Source: Haloferax litoreum
Lineage (GTDB): Archaea; Halobacteriota; Halobacteria; Halobacteriales; Haloferacaceae
Direction of reading: 5' to 3'
Length of the DNA stretch: 64,000 bases
NCBI RefSeq assembly: GCF_009674605.1
Contig: NZ_WKJO01000001.1
Span: forward strand, 620,001 to 684,000
Position 1 is the first letter of the stretch, and every line of letters begins with the position of its first letter. The notes beneath the pieces were generated by a model. It ran no database searches and had not been told where the DNA came from. It worked only from the letters and a program-made list of their open reading frames with translations. This document shows, in pieces, positions 8,373-16,149 of the stretch. The translations under genes were made by a program, and so were the position numbers.

Positions 8373-8467
8373 GCATACGACTCCCGTCCCCGTCTGTATA
8401 ACGCTTGCGAGACACATCGCCGCCGCTCGCGGTCGATATGGGTAGTCGAAGAAACGCGTGTGTGCGC

Positions 8468-8734
8468 TTACGCGCCGGCCTGCTTCAGCGCTGCCTCGAT
8501 GTCCTCACGCTGGGTCACGCCGACGAACCGGTCGACGATGCCATCGTCGTTCTCGACGATGAGCGTGGGGAGCGAGCGCACCTGGTACTGGTTGGCCACG
8601 TCTTGTTCTTCGTCGACGTCGACCTTCTCGAACGCGACGCTCTCGTAGTCGTCTTCGAGGTCGTCGAGAATCGGGTCCTGCGTCTTACAAGGGCCGCACC
8701 AGTCCGCGTAAAAGTCCAAGAGTCGAACAGTCAT
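8468..8734 (-). CDS. trxA: Thioredoxin
   Basis: 88 residues with the redox-active site WCGPC at residues 12-16, the cis-proline segment SLPTLIV, and the usual beta-alpha layout of a minimal thioredoxin. It reduces protein disulfides in the cytoplasm with electrons from a thioredoxin reductase encoded elsewhere. The start at 8734 ([12 protein letters not shown]) is preferred to the upstream in-frame ATG at 8749. It is short compared with the 105-110 residue bacterial proteins, lacking the first helix, a pattern common in archaeal thioredoxins. It stands alone between eL40 and the divergent secG gene. Confidence 0.9.
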   Translation of the reverse strand: MTVRLLDFYADWCGPCKTQDPILDDLEDDYESVAFEKVDVDEEQDVANQYQVRSLPTLIVENDDGIVDRFVGVTQREDIEAALKQAGA

Positions 8735-8885
8735 CGTATCCCGACGCACCTTGCTTGCCCCCGCGCATAAGGATTACTCATGCGGCGTCGTGACCCGCCA
8801 TTCGCGTGGGTCGCGGCGTCGGTTCCGCTCCGGTCGACGGCCCCGAGCCGAAACGTTTAGGCGGCGGACGCACGGACGATGGACC

Positions 8886-9050
8886 ATGAGCAAGGGCCAG
8901 AACAGTGGCGGTCTGATGTCGAGCGCAGGTCTCGTCCGCTACTTCGACGCGGAAGACCGCAACGCAATTCGAGTCGACCCGAAGACCATCGTGGCGTTAG
9001 GGACCCTGTTCGGCATCGGTATCCTGGTGCTGAACGCCCTCGCGTTCTGA
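8886..9050 (+). CDS. secG: Preprotein translocase subunit Sec61beta/SecG
   Basis: 54-residue tail-anchored subunit of the archaeal SecYE-beta translocon. It starts [20 protein letters not shown], a typical archaeal Sec61beta N-terminus, and ends with one membrane helix (about residues 34-53, [20 protein letters not shown]). CGTTTAGGC near 8852-8860 is placed for a leaderless start at 8886. Transcription runs on toward pdxT, which has its own TATA-like sequence. Confidence 0.93.
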   Translation: MSKGQNSGGLMSSAGLVRYFDAEDRNAIRVDPKTIVALGTLFGIGILVLNALAF

Positions 9051-9106
9051 CGACGGGCTACCGAACGAACGGTCGATTTTTGTCCTCGCATTCCCGAGAT
9101 TCGTCT

Positions 9107-9715
9107 ATGGATACGCTACGCGCCGGCGTCGTCGCCGTTCAGGGCGACGTCTCCGAGCACGCCGACGCCATCGAACGCGCCGCCGAGGCCCACGGCGTCG
9201 CCGCGGAAATCGTCGAGATTCGAAGTGCTGGACTCGTGCCCGACTGCGACGTGCTTCTCATGCCGGGCGGAGAGTCGACGACCATCTCGCGCCTCCTCGC
9301 ACGCGAGGGAATCGACGAGGAAATCGGGGCACACGTCGCCGCCGGAAAGCCTGTTCTCGCCACCTGTGCGGGTCTCATCGTCGCCTCCAGCGACGCGAAA
9401 GACGACCGCGTCGAGACGCTCGACCTCGTCGACGTGACCGTCGACCGCAACGCCTTCGGCCGGCAGGTCGACAGTTTCGAAGCGCCCCTCGACGTGGAGG
9501 GCCTCGACTCGCCGTTCCCGGCGGTGTTCATCCGCGCACCCCTCATCGACGACGTTGGAGACGGCGTCGAAGTCCTCGCCGAGTGGGACGGCACCCCCGT
9601 CGCCGTCCGCGACGGCCCCGTCGTCGGTACCTCGTTCCACCCGGAACTGACCGCAGACAGCCGAATTCACGACCTCGCGTTCTTCGACGAACTGGAAGTC
9701 GAAGCGCAGGCCTGA
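9107..9715 (+). CDS. pdxT: Pyridoxal 5'-phosphate synthase glutaminase subunit
   Basis: Supplies ammonia to PdxS for making vitamin B6 as pyridoxal phosphate. The 202-residue protein has the catalytic Cys87 (LATCAGLIV), the PGGESTT oxyanion strand near residues 53-59, and the SFHPEL segment carrying His and Glu. The start ATG at 9107 follows ATTTTTGT centred near 9078, fitting a leaderless transcript. The synthase partner PdxS is not in the window, which is frequent in haloarchaea where the two genes are unlinked. Confidence 0.95.
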   Translation: MDTLRAGVVAVQGDVSEHADAIERAAEAHGVAAEIVEIRSAGLVPDCDVLLMPGGESTTISRLLAREGIDEEIGAHVAAGKPVLATCAGLIVASSDAKDDRVETLDLVDVTVDRNAFGRQVDSFEAPLDVEGLDSPFPAVFIRAPLIDDVGDGVEVLAEWDGTPVAVRDGPVVGTSFHPELTADSRIHDLAFFDELEVEAQA

Positions 9716-9823
9716 GCGAGGCGAACACCGAGGTGTACCGAATCGACACCGACGGCGGACACCGACACGGCGACTGCCGCCGGAATCAGAGGGTCTTTTT
9801 CCGCTCCCGCCCGTCGTGCGACC

Positions 9824-10126
9824 ATGGACGCGGACACGCCGACCGACGAGGTTCTCGACGAGCTCTTCTCCACTATCGAGTCGCGGAAAGCCGAGTTACC
9901 CGAGGGGTCTTACACGACGACCCTGTTCACGCACGAGAAAGGCGAGAACTACGCCCTCGAAAAACTCGGCGAAGAGGTGACAGAGACCATCCTCGCGGCG
10001 AAGGACGACGACCGAGAGGAACTGCTCTACGAGAGCGCAGACCTCGTCTACCACCTGCTCGTCGTACTGGCGATGAACGACGCGTCGCTCGACGACCTGC
10101 GCGAAGAACTGAAGAGTCGATTCTGA
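9824..10126 (+). CDS. hisE: Phosphoribosyl-ATP pyrophosphohydrolase
   Basis: Second step of histidine biosynthesis, hydrolysing phosphoribosyl-ATP to phosphoribosyl-AMP. The 100-residue all-helical MazG-fold protein shows the metal-binding pattern E-K-L-G-E-E-V-T-E and, later, E-S-A-D-L-V-Y-H. It is a stand-alone HisE, not fused to HisI. A run of T at 9795-9799 acts as the likely TATA element. The gene is convergent with npdG, three bases apart. Confidence 0.95.
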   Translation: MDADTPTDEVLDELFSTIESRKAELPEGSYTTTLFTHEKGENYALEKLGEEVTETILAAKDDDREELLYESADLVYHLLVVLAMNDASLDDLREELKSRF

Positions 10127-10129
10127 GGG

Positions 10130-10798
10130 TTACTGGAACCGAACACCGAGGTCGTGGAGTCCCTCGTTGTGCTGGGCGACGTTGATGAGAAGCGGGGTGA
10201 CCGCCTCGATTTCCGCCGCGTTGGCGAGGGTGCCCCCGTCGAGGGCACGGAGTCCCTCGATACCTTCGGCGAGGAGTCGAACTGTCTCTTTCGCGTCGGA
10301 GTCGTCGGCGACGAGGAGTGTGTCGATGCCGAGGTCTGCGTCGAGGTCGGCGAGACGACCGGCCGCGAGGTTGTGGAACGCACCGACGACCGGGATTCCG
10401 TCGGGTGCCGCGTCGGCGACGAGCGCCGTCACACTCCCGGCTTTCGGCGGGTGGTAGTGGAATCCGTCGTCGTCGCGTTTGATGCCAGTCGCGGGAGTGA
10501 CGAGGATGTCTCCGTCGGCGAGTGAGTCAGAGACGGTCTCGATGGTGTCGGCGACGTGGTACGGCGGCACGGCGAGGACGACGACCGTCGCGCGGTCGGC
10601 GGCCATCTCGTTCGTGAAGCCGTTGACCTTCACGTCGAGTCCGCGACTGGAGAGTTCCGTCTCGTACTCGTCTGCCTTCGCGCGGGCTTTGTCAGGGTCG
10701 CGCGACCCGATGATGACTTCGTGGTCGGTGTGGTAGGCCCAGCGGAGGGCGAGTCCTTCGCCGATGTCGCCGGTCCCACCGAGGAGTGCGATTCGCAT
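10130..10798 (-). CDS. npdG: NADPH-dependent F420 reductase
   Basis: Transfers hydride between NADP and the deazaflavin coenzyme F420. The 222-residue Rossmann protein starts MRIALLGGTGDIGEGLA, with a second nucleotide-side motif IIGSRDPDKA where Ser/Arg accept the NADP 2'-phosphate. The segments VVLAVPPYH and TPATGIKR are typical of the NpdG family. TTTACG near 10823-10828 fits leaderless initiation at 10798; a GTG at 10804 is also possible. Its presence implies F420 synthesis in the host, known for haloarchaea. Confidence 0.9.
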   Translation of the reverse strand: MRIALLGGTGDIGEGLALRWAYHTDHEVIIGSRDPDKARAKADEYETELSSRGLDVKVNGFTNEMAADRATVVVLAVPPYHVADTIETVSDSLADGDILVTPATGIKRDDDGFHYHPPKAGSVTALVADAAPDGIPVVGAFHNLAAGRLADLDADLGIDTLLVADDSDAKETVRLLAEGIEGLRALDGGTLANAAEIEAVTPLLINVAQHNEGLHDLGVRFQ

Positions 10799-10857
10799 AC
10801 CCACATGTGCGGACTGGGGTGACGTAAAGGGTTACGCGTCCGGTGGGTTCTGCCTGA

Positions 10858-11070
10858 TTACGACTCGTCGTCAGGTTCGAACAGCGCCTGTATCTGTGCG
10901 AACCCGTCGCGGTAGACCAACCACCACGCCACCGCCGGCGCGAGCAGCAGTGCAGGACCGATGAGCAAGAGTTGCGTGAACGGGTCCGGCGGGGTGAGGT
11001 ACGCTCCGACGACGAAGACGACCATATCGAGTGCGAGGAGCGTGACGACGAACGCGCGGAAGTGCCCCAT
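10858..11070 (-). CDS. Small two-helix membrane protein (DUF5822-like)
   Basis: 70 residues with two membrane segments (about 6-26, and 34-52) separated by a short TPPDPFT loop, and an acidic C-terminus ending EPDDES. It is unique to haloarchaea as far as I recognise; a DUF5822-type assignment is tentative. The reading frame is open upstream (translating as ADETVEGWSL before the methionine) but has no start codon there, so the ATG at 11070 is used. It follows the HAD phosphatase by 40 bases on the same strand and may share its mRNA. Confidence 0.65.
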   Translation of the reverse strand: MGHFRAFVVTLLALDMVVFVVGAYLTPPDPFTQLLLIGPALLLAPAVAWWLVYRDGFAQIQALFEPDDES

Positions 11071-11110
11071 CAGCGACCACCCCTCGACCGTCTCGTCGGC
11101 GAACCCATCA

Positions 11111-11965
11111 TCAGTCGAGGAGGCCCGGAACGTCGTTCACGTCTTCGACGACGGCCGACGCGCCGATTTCGGCGAACTTCTGTCGTCCCTCGTCGCCGGT
11201 GAGGCCGCCCGAGAGGACGCCGATGCCGTAGTAGACGCGTTCGGCGTCGGCGGCGTCTGCGTTCAACGCCGTCTTCACGTCGTCGAGGGTGTCGCCGACG
11301 AAGACGACCGACCGAGCGCCGAGACGTTCGGCGACGGTGACGAGCGCCGCGGGGTGTGGTTTGCCGTCGTCCCAGTCGTCCATCGTGAATCGGTGGTCGT
11401 CGTCTACGTCGAGTGCGACCCGGTCGAGGGCGATGTCGGCCTCCGCGGACGGTCGGCCAGTGACGACGCCGACGTCTCTGTCGCCGAGTGCGTCGAGCGT
11501 CTCGGGACGGAGCAAGACGGGTTCGTCGTGGATGTAGCCGGACGCCTCGAACGGCGGGTCACCGCCTTCGAGGTCACGGTAGAGGTCAGCGCCGAGGTAG
11601 AGCGCCTGAAACGTCTCACGGAGGCCGTCCGTGTCCCACTGGTCGAAGACGATGGCAGGGTCGTCGAGCGTCGCTTCGACCACGGCCTCGGCCGCGTCGA
11701 GTCCGCCACCACGTTCGGCAATCTCGTCAGTGAACTCGGCGAGCGAGATATCGACTTCGCGGGCGGCGAGAACGTAGAGTGCCGCCGCGTATGTCAGTTC
11801 CCAGTCGTTGTTGAACCCGCCGGCGTCCTTGAACTGCTGGACGTCGTCACGGGTGATGGTCGTGCCGTAGGTTCGGTCGACAGACTCGACGATGGCGCGC
11901 CGGTAGGAGTCGGCGACGTCGACGAGTACCCCGTCGATGTCGAAGACGACAGCGTCCGCGTGCAT
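11111..11965 (-). CDS. HAD-superfamily phosphatase, TIGR01548-type
   Basis: 284 residues with the HAD motif [10 protein letters not shown] (nucleophile Asp9, acid Asp11), motif II VVTGRP, motif III lysine in DDGKPHPAA, and motif [11 protein letters not shown]. The long helical cap between residues 15 and 150 is typical of subfamily IA. The family TIGR01548 has no proven substrate; members in other organisms are linked to histidine synthesis genes, and hisE is about 1 kb away here, but that is only suggestive. Confidence 0.88.
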   Translation of the reverse strand: MHADAVVFDIDGVLVDVADSYRRAIVESVDRTYGTTITRDDVQQFKDAGGFNNDWELTYAAALYVLAAREVDISLAEFTDEIAERGGGLDAAEAVVEATLDDPAIVFDQWDTDGLRETFQALYLGADLYRDLEGGDPPFEASGYIHDEPVLLRPETLDALGDRDVGVVTGRPSAEADIALDRVALDVDDDHRFTMDDWDDGKPHPAALVTVAERLGARSVVFVGDTLDDVKTALNADAADAERVYYGIGVLSGGLTGDEGRQKFAEIGASAVVEDVNDVPGLLD

Positions 11966-12043
11966 ACCTGAACGGTGTAACGGGGAGGCAAGTGCCTTAC
12001 TCTTGTCCGCGGGTCGTTCGCAGGAGGCGCGTGGCCTGCCAAG

Positions 12044-12487
12044 CTACCGCCGAGCGCCCGGTCCGTCGTCAGCGATATAGAGCGTGTCGCCCGGAATCGA
12101 CACTCTGCGAACCGGAATCGACGGTTCGTCGTAGCCGAGTGTGGTAAAACAGAACTCTGCGCCGGCGCGGCGAGCGACGCGGGCGGCCGGTTTGTGGAGT
12201 TCGACTGGGAAATTCAACGCGTAGATAGCATCGACGCCCTCGTACGGGCCGAGTGTGGGCGCATCAGCGCGTGCGACAACGTCGTCGCGGACGAACCGGA
12301 CACCGTCGGGAACGGGAACGTCGTACACGTCGATGGCGACCACATCGACACCGCGTTCGGCGAGTACGGCGGCAACGTCAGACGCCCGTCCAATACCAAC
12401 TTCGACCACTCGCTCGTAACCCACCAATCGAGTTACGAGAGCGTCGCGCAACGAATCTCTCACGTCGGGATATTTATGAAGCGCCAC
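12044..12487 (-). CDS. UPF0146 family protein, methyltransferase-like fold
   Basis: 147 residues. The VVEVGIGRASDVAAVLAERG segment is a Rossmann glycine loop as in SAM-dependent methyltransferases, followed by VVAIDVYD where a ribose-binding acid would sit; the later methyltransferase motifs are reduced, as in other UPF0146 proteins, and no activity is known. The GTG at 12487 is the longest start; a second GTG at 12463 (MRDSLRDAL) fits better with a GATTAAG element centred near 12493. The gene is divergent from archaemetzincin with their promoters overlapping. Confidence 0.8.
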   Translation of the reverse strand: MALHKYPDVRDSLRDALVTRLVGYERVVEVGIGRASDVAAVLAERGVDVVAIDVYDVPVPDGVRFVRDDVVARADAPTLGPYEGVDAIYALNFPVELHKPAARVARRAGAEFCFTTLGYDEPSIPVRRVSIPGDTLYIADDGPGARR

Positions 12488-12498
12488 CGCTTAATCCC
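12466..12498. promoter_or_regulatory. Overlapping divergent promoters for UPF0146 and archaemetzincin
   Basis: On the plus strand, ATTTATGAAG (about 12470-12479) lies 27-30 bases before the archaemetzincin ATG at 12503. On the minus strand, GATTAAG centred near 12493 lies about 30 bases before the GTG at 12463. The two TATA elements are only some 18 bases apart and point away from each other across one another, so both preinitiation complexes could not assemble together. Confidence 0.5.
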
Positions 12499-12502
12499 TC
12501 GC

Positions 12503-13024
12503 ATGCTTGTCGATATCGTGCCTATCGGGGATATCTCTGCCGCAGTCAAGCGGGAGGCATCCGCGGGGCTTCGGTCCGTCTACGATTGTGACGTGACCGT
12601 TCAGTCGAATCAAGCCATCCCCGAAGGCGCGTTCGATAGAAGCCGAAATCAGTACCGGGCAGAACAATTTATCGAACTGACGAGTCGGGTGGGGCGCGGC
12701 GAAAAGAACATCGGAATCACGGCACAGGACCTCTACTACCGTCGCCGAAACTACGTCTTCGGACTCGCGTATCTCAACGGCAACGGCTCTGTCATCTCGA
12801 CGTACCGTCTCCAGACCTCCTCAGACGGCGGTATCACGAACAAACCCGCCGACGAAGTCCTCTCGGACCGCGTTCGGAAGGAAGTCGTCCACGAAATCGG
12901 CCACACGCTCGGCCTCGAACACTGCGACAACAACAAGTGCGTGATGTCCTTCTCGCCGACGGTCCGCGAAGTCGACGTCAAAGAAGAGAACCTCTGCGGC
13001 ACCTGTAGTCGTCTCATCCACTAA
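12503..13024 (+). CDS. amzA: Archaemetzincin zinc protease
   Basis: 173-residue member of the archaemetzincins (AmzA). The catalytic zinc motif is HEIGHTLGLEH (His130, Glu131, His134, His140), followed by four cysteines at 141, 146, 165 and 168 that form the family's second structural zinc site, and a Met-turn at Met148. A leaderless start at 12503 follows TTTATG. The physiological substrate of archaemetzincins is unknown. The protein has no signal peptide, so it should act in the cytoplasm. Confidence 0.95.
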   Translation: MLVDIVPIGDISAAVKREASAGLRSVYDCDVTVQSNQAIPEGAFDRSRNQYRAEQFIELTSRVGRGEKNIGITAQDLYYRRRNYVFGLAYLNGNGSVISTYRLQTSSDGGITNKPADEVLSDRVRKEVVHEIGHTLGLEHCDNNKCVMSFSPTVREVDVKEENLCGTCSRLIH

Positions 13025-13083
13025 TTCTCCGGGCGCGATAGCTGTCTCCTCCTTTTTTCTCGTCACGGCACGTGTATTCATCC

Positions 13084-13533
13084 ATGAACTTCGTCGTTGC
13101 AGTAGATGGGTCTGAGGCCGCCGACCGTGCACTCGACTACGCACTCACCATGCTCGAACCGTTAGGAGCGACCATTACCATCGTCCACTCGGTCGAACCG
13201 CACGTCATCGTCGAAGGTGGAACCGAACCCGTGACCGGAATTGGTGACACGGGTGACCGACTCGCCGCCGAGAGTCTCGAAGACGCCGAAGCGCGCGGCG
13301 AGCGTATCCTCGAAGAGGCGCTCGAACACGTCACCGAGGCGGGCGTCGAAGCGACGACCGAACTCCTCTACGGCGACCCCGTCGAGGCGCTTCCGGCGTA
13401 CGCAGACGACGTCGGTGCCGACGGCCTCTTCGTCGGCCACCGCGGCATCTCGAAGCGGTACGAAGGCCTCGTCGGGAGCGTCGCCAAGGAAATCGTCGAA
13501 CGGGCGTCGTGCCCAGTCACCGTCGTCCGCTGA
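13084..13533 (+). CDS. Universal stress protein, UspA family
   Basis: 149 residues, single Usp domain. It starts MNFVVAVDGSEAADRALDYA and carries the ATP-binding pattern G-2x-G-9x-G-S in GHRGISKRYEGLVGS near the C-terminus, so it is an ATP-binding type. The C-terminus ends in the usual strand SCPVTVVR. A T-rich run (CCTTTTTTC) before 13060 fits the TATA position. Its stop codon is immediately followed by the rtcA start codon with no spacer, which suggests coupled expression of a stress protein and an RNA-end enzyme. Confidence 0.92.
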   Translation: MNFVVAVDGSEAADRALDYALTMLEPLGATITIVHSVEPHVIVEGGTEPVTGIGDTGDRLAAESLEDAEARGERILEEALEHVTEAGVEATTELLYGDPVEALPAYADDVGADGLFVGHRGISKRYEGLVGSVAKEIVERASCPVTVVR

Positions 13534-14550
13534 ATGCTGTACCTCGACGGAGGCGCAGGCGGCGGCCAACTCGTTCGAACAGCACTCTCGCTCTCGCTCG
13601 TGACCGGCGAGGCGTTCGAGATGGAGAACATTCGCGGCAACCGTTCACCGCCGGGGCTCAAAGCACAACACGTCGCGTGTGTCTCCGTCGCCGAATCAGT
13701 CGCAGACGCCGACGTAGACGGCGGATTCGAGGGCTCCGAGACGCTCCAGTTTGACCCCGGCGCGGTGACGAGCGACCCTGTCGACGTGTCGGTGGGGACG
13801 GCCGGAAGCACGACACTCGTCAGTGAGACACTCCTCCCTGTCGCCGTCGCCCTCGACGACCCGCTTACACTCACCGTCTCGGGCGGGACCGACGTTCGGT
13901 GGTCACCGCCCGCAGACTATCTTCGGTACGTGAAGCGCCCGCTGTGTTCGCGGTTCGGCGTCTCTTTCGACGTTGCCGTGAATCGACGTGGGTTCTACCC
14001 AGCAGGGGGCGGACAACTCACGGTTCGAATCGACCCATCCGACCCCGCCCCGCTCGACTTCCACAGTCACCCACCACTCGACGGTCTCGACGTGTACTCC
14101 GTCGCCAGCGACGCACTCGCCGACGCGTCGGTCGCCGACAGGCAGGTCGAAGGTGTCCGTGACGCCCTCGCCGACGCGGGAATCGACGTCCCGGTTCGGC
14201 CGTCCGTCACTTACGCCGAGAGTACCTCACCGGGGACGGCAGTGGTCCTCGCCGCACGGTGCGGAGACGTAGTCGCCGGGTTCGATGCCTACGGCGAGCG
14301 TGGTGTCCCCGCAGAGACGATTGGGGCACGAGCAGTCGAGGCGTTCACCGAGTGGTACCGGGGCGACGCGCCACTCGACCGGCACATGGCCGACCAGTTG
14401 CTCGTCTGGGTCGCTCTCGCCGGAGGGAACATCCGGATTCCGGCGGTGACCGAACACGTCCAGACGAATCTCGACGTGATTCGAGCCTTCGGCTACGACA
14501 CCGACGTGCGTGAGACTGACGATAGCGTCGTCGTCGAGCGTGCCGAATAG
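13534..14550 (+). CDS. rtcA: RNA 3'-terminal phosphate cyclase
   Basis: Uses ATP to convert RNA 3'-phosphates into 2',3'-cyclic phosphates; acts in RNA repair or processing. The 338-residue protein begins LDGGAGGGQLVRTALSLS, has RGNRSPPGLKAQH with the phosphate-contacting residues, the PRGGGQ-like segment FYPAGGGQLTV, and the catalytic histidine in DRHMADQLLVWVALAGG. The length matches the family. It directly abuts the Usp gene. RtcB ligase is not in the window. Confidence 0.94.
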   Translation: MLYLDGGAGGGQLVRTALSLSLVTGEAFEMENIRGNRSPPGLKAQHVACVSVAESVADADVDGGFEGSETLQFDPGAVTSDPVDVSVGTAGSTTLVSETLLPVAVALDDPLTLTVSGGTDVRWSPPADYLRYVKRPLCSRFGVSFDVAVNRRGFYPAGGGQLTVRIDPSDPAPLDFHSHPPLDGLDVYSVASDALADASVADRQVEGVRDALADAGIDVPVRPSVTYAESTSPGTAVVLAARCGDVVAGFDAYGERGVPAETIGARAVEAFTEWYRGDAPLDRHMADQLLVWVALAGGNIRIPAVTEHVQTNLDVIRAFGYDTDVRETDDSVVVERAE

Positions 14551-14568
14551 CGAACGGGCGCGTGTCCT

Positions 14569-15051
14569 TCAGGGTGCGTAGGTCCCGGTCAACCGTGCTT
14601 CACCCAATACGTGGCCGTCGATGGCGCGTTCGAGGTGCGACTTCGTCGCACCCGATTCGAGTGAGAGTTCCGTGTCGAGAGCGTACAGCACGAATCGGTA
14701 GGCGTGCTCGCCGTCGGGTGGGTTGGGGCCGCCGTATCCGCGACTGCCGTAACTGTTCGTCCCTTCGACGGCACCGGGCGGTGAATCACCTTCGGCAATT
14801 TCCGACGTGCCGGGGTCGATGTTCCAGACGGTCCAGTGGTCCCACACCTGCCCCGCCGGTTTCATCGCGTCGGGGTCGTCCATCACCAGCGCCAACGACT
14901 TCGCCTCCGCCGGGACGCCCTCGATTTCGAGCGGTGGACTGATGTTTTGCTTCGTGTAGCCGTACTCTCGTGGAATCGCTGTTCCGTCGTCGAACGCGGG
15001 ACTCCGCAGCGTGAGTCTCCCCGACGCGTCGCCCTGGTCGGCTGAGGCCAT
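14569..15051 (-). CDS. YbhB/YbcL-type phosphatidylethanolamine-binding-like protein
   Basis: 160 residues. The PEBP signature is visible as SLALVMDDPDA followed by VWDHWTVWNIDP, the conserved ligand-pocket DPD and the HW pair, and later NSYGSRGYGGPNPPDGEHAYRF, written here as the GPNPP-H motif region. Bacterial and archaeal members of this family are small cytoplasmic or secreted proteins of unclear ligand. No signal peptide is seen. The start at 15051 (MASADQGDASGR) is preferred to the upstream extension to 15078. It is convergent with rtcA, 18 bases apart. Confidence 0.88.
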   Translation of the reverse strand: MASADQGDASGRLTLRSPAFDDGTAIPREYGYTKQNISPPLEIEGVPAEAKSLALVMDDPDAMKPAGQVWDHWTVWNIDPGTSEIAEGDSPPGAVEGTNSYGSRGYGGPNPPDGEHAYRFVLYALDTELSLESGATKSHLERAIDGHVLGEARLTGTYAP

Positions 15052-15135
15052 GCGAACTACTTGGTGGACCAGTGACAAAACGGTTGGTTCGGTCGAAACG
15101 ACTGGTCTCAGGTGAGAGGGCCGTTCTACTGGGCA

Positions 15136-15993
15136 CTACGCCGAGACGGTCACACGTATCCCGATTCCGTCTGGGTCGGAGACGACGAGTGTGCCGTTCG
15201 ACTCCTCGACGGCGTGGCCGGCCTGTACCAGCGACTCGTGGACGACGTCGAGCGTGTCGGCGTCGGGGACGACGACTTCGAACCACGAGATGCCACGACT
15301 CTCACCGGCCGGCACGCTTCGTCCGTTCCAGCGGTTGAGTCCGACGTGGTGGTGGTACTCGCCTGCGGCGACGAAAGCGGCATCTGGATAGCCGTCGTCG
15401 CGGAGATTCATGCCGAGGGCGTCGATGTAGAAGGTGAGCGACTGCGCGAGGTCCGAAACTTCGAGGTGGACGTGTCCGAGGTCGGTTCCGGTCGGTGCGT
15501 GGTCGTCACCACGGGCATCCGCGAGGAGCGATTCGAGGTCCAACGGGAGCGTGTCCATCTTCACGCGACCATCGTCTGTCCGTGGCCATTCGTCTCGCGG
15601 CCGGTCACGGTAGATTTCGACGCCGTTTCCCTCCGGGTCGCGGAGGTACAGCGCCTCGCTCACGAGGTGGTCGGATGCGCCGGACAACGAGGCGTTGTCT
15701 CGGATTCGAGCGAGGGCGTCACCGAGTGCGCCCCGGTCGGGGACGCGAATCGCGAGGTGGAACAATCCGGTCTGCTCGCGTCTTCGTCTGGGCGCGTCCG
15801 GGTCTTCGTCGAGGACGACGAGTGGGTCGCCGCCGGCAGTGCAGACGGCTTGAGACCCTTCGCGTTCCACGTGGAGTCCGACGACGTCGCGGTAGAACGG
15901 AACGACAGAATCGAGCGACCCGACGCGGAGCGTGACCCGGCCGAGGTGGGTCGCATCCGTCAGCGAGGCGGATTCAGAAGTGGAGTTCGTCAT
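15136..15993 (-). CDS. Two-domain VOC dioxygenase-like protein (CatE-type)
   Basis: 285 residues made of two vicinal-oxygen-chelate domains (about 15-130 and 165-280). Putative metal ligands are a histidine in GLFHLAIRV-type strands, His in LGHVHLEVSDL, and Glu in DPEGNGVEIY. This resembles CatE, a catechol 2,3-dioxygenase-like family; the substrate in haloarchaea is not known. There are no aromatic catabolism genes nearby, so it may serve as a lyase or resistance protein instead. It stands alone between the PEBP gene and ABCE1. Confidence 0.82.
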   Translation of the reverse strand: MTNSTSESASLTDATHLGRVTLRVGSLDSVVPFYRDVVGLHVEREGSQAVCTAGGDPLVVLDEDPDAPRRRREQTGLFHLAIRVPDRGALGDALARIRDNASLSGASDHLVSEALYLRDPEGNGVEIYRDRPRDEWPRTDDGRVKMDTLPLDLESLLADARGDDHAPTGTDLGHVHLEVSDLAQSLTFYIDALGMNLRDDGYPDAAFVAAGEYHHHVGLNRWNGRSVPAGESRGISWFEVVVPDADTLDVVHESLVQAGHAVEESNGTLVVSDPDGIGIRVTVSA

Positions 15994-16149
15994 ACTCGCT
16001 GTTCGCCAGTAATCGAGAAAAATACTGTAGTATCACGGGTGTAACCAACGATGCCGAGTGTCACTGGGTCGGGGTCGGCAGACGGCGAGAGACACTCACT
16101 GCGCTCCGAAGAATCGACTGAGTGAGAAAGGCCGGAAACGCGAGACCGA

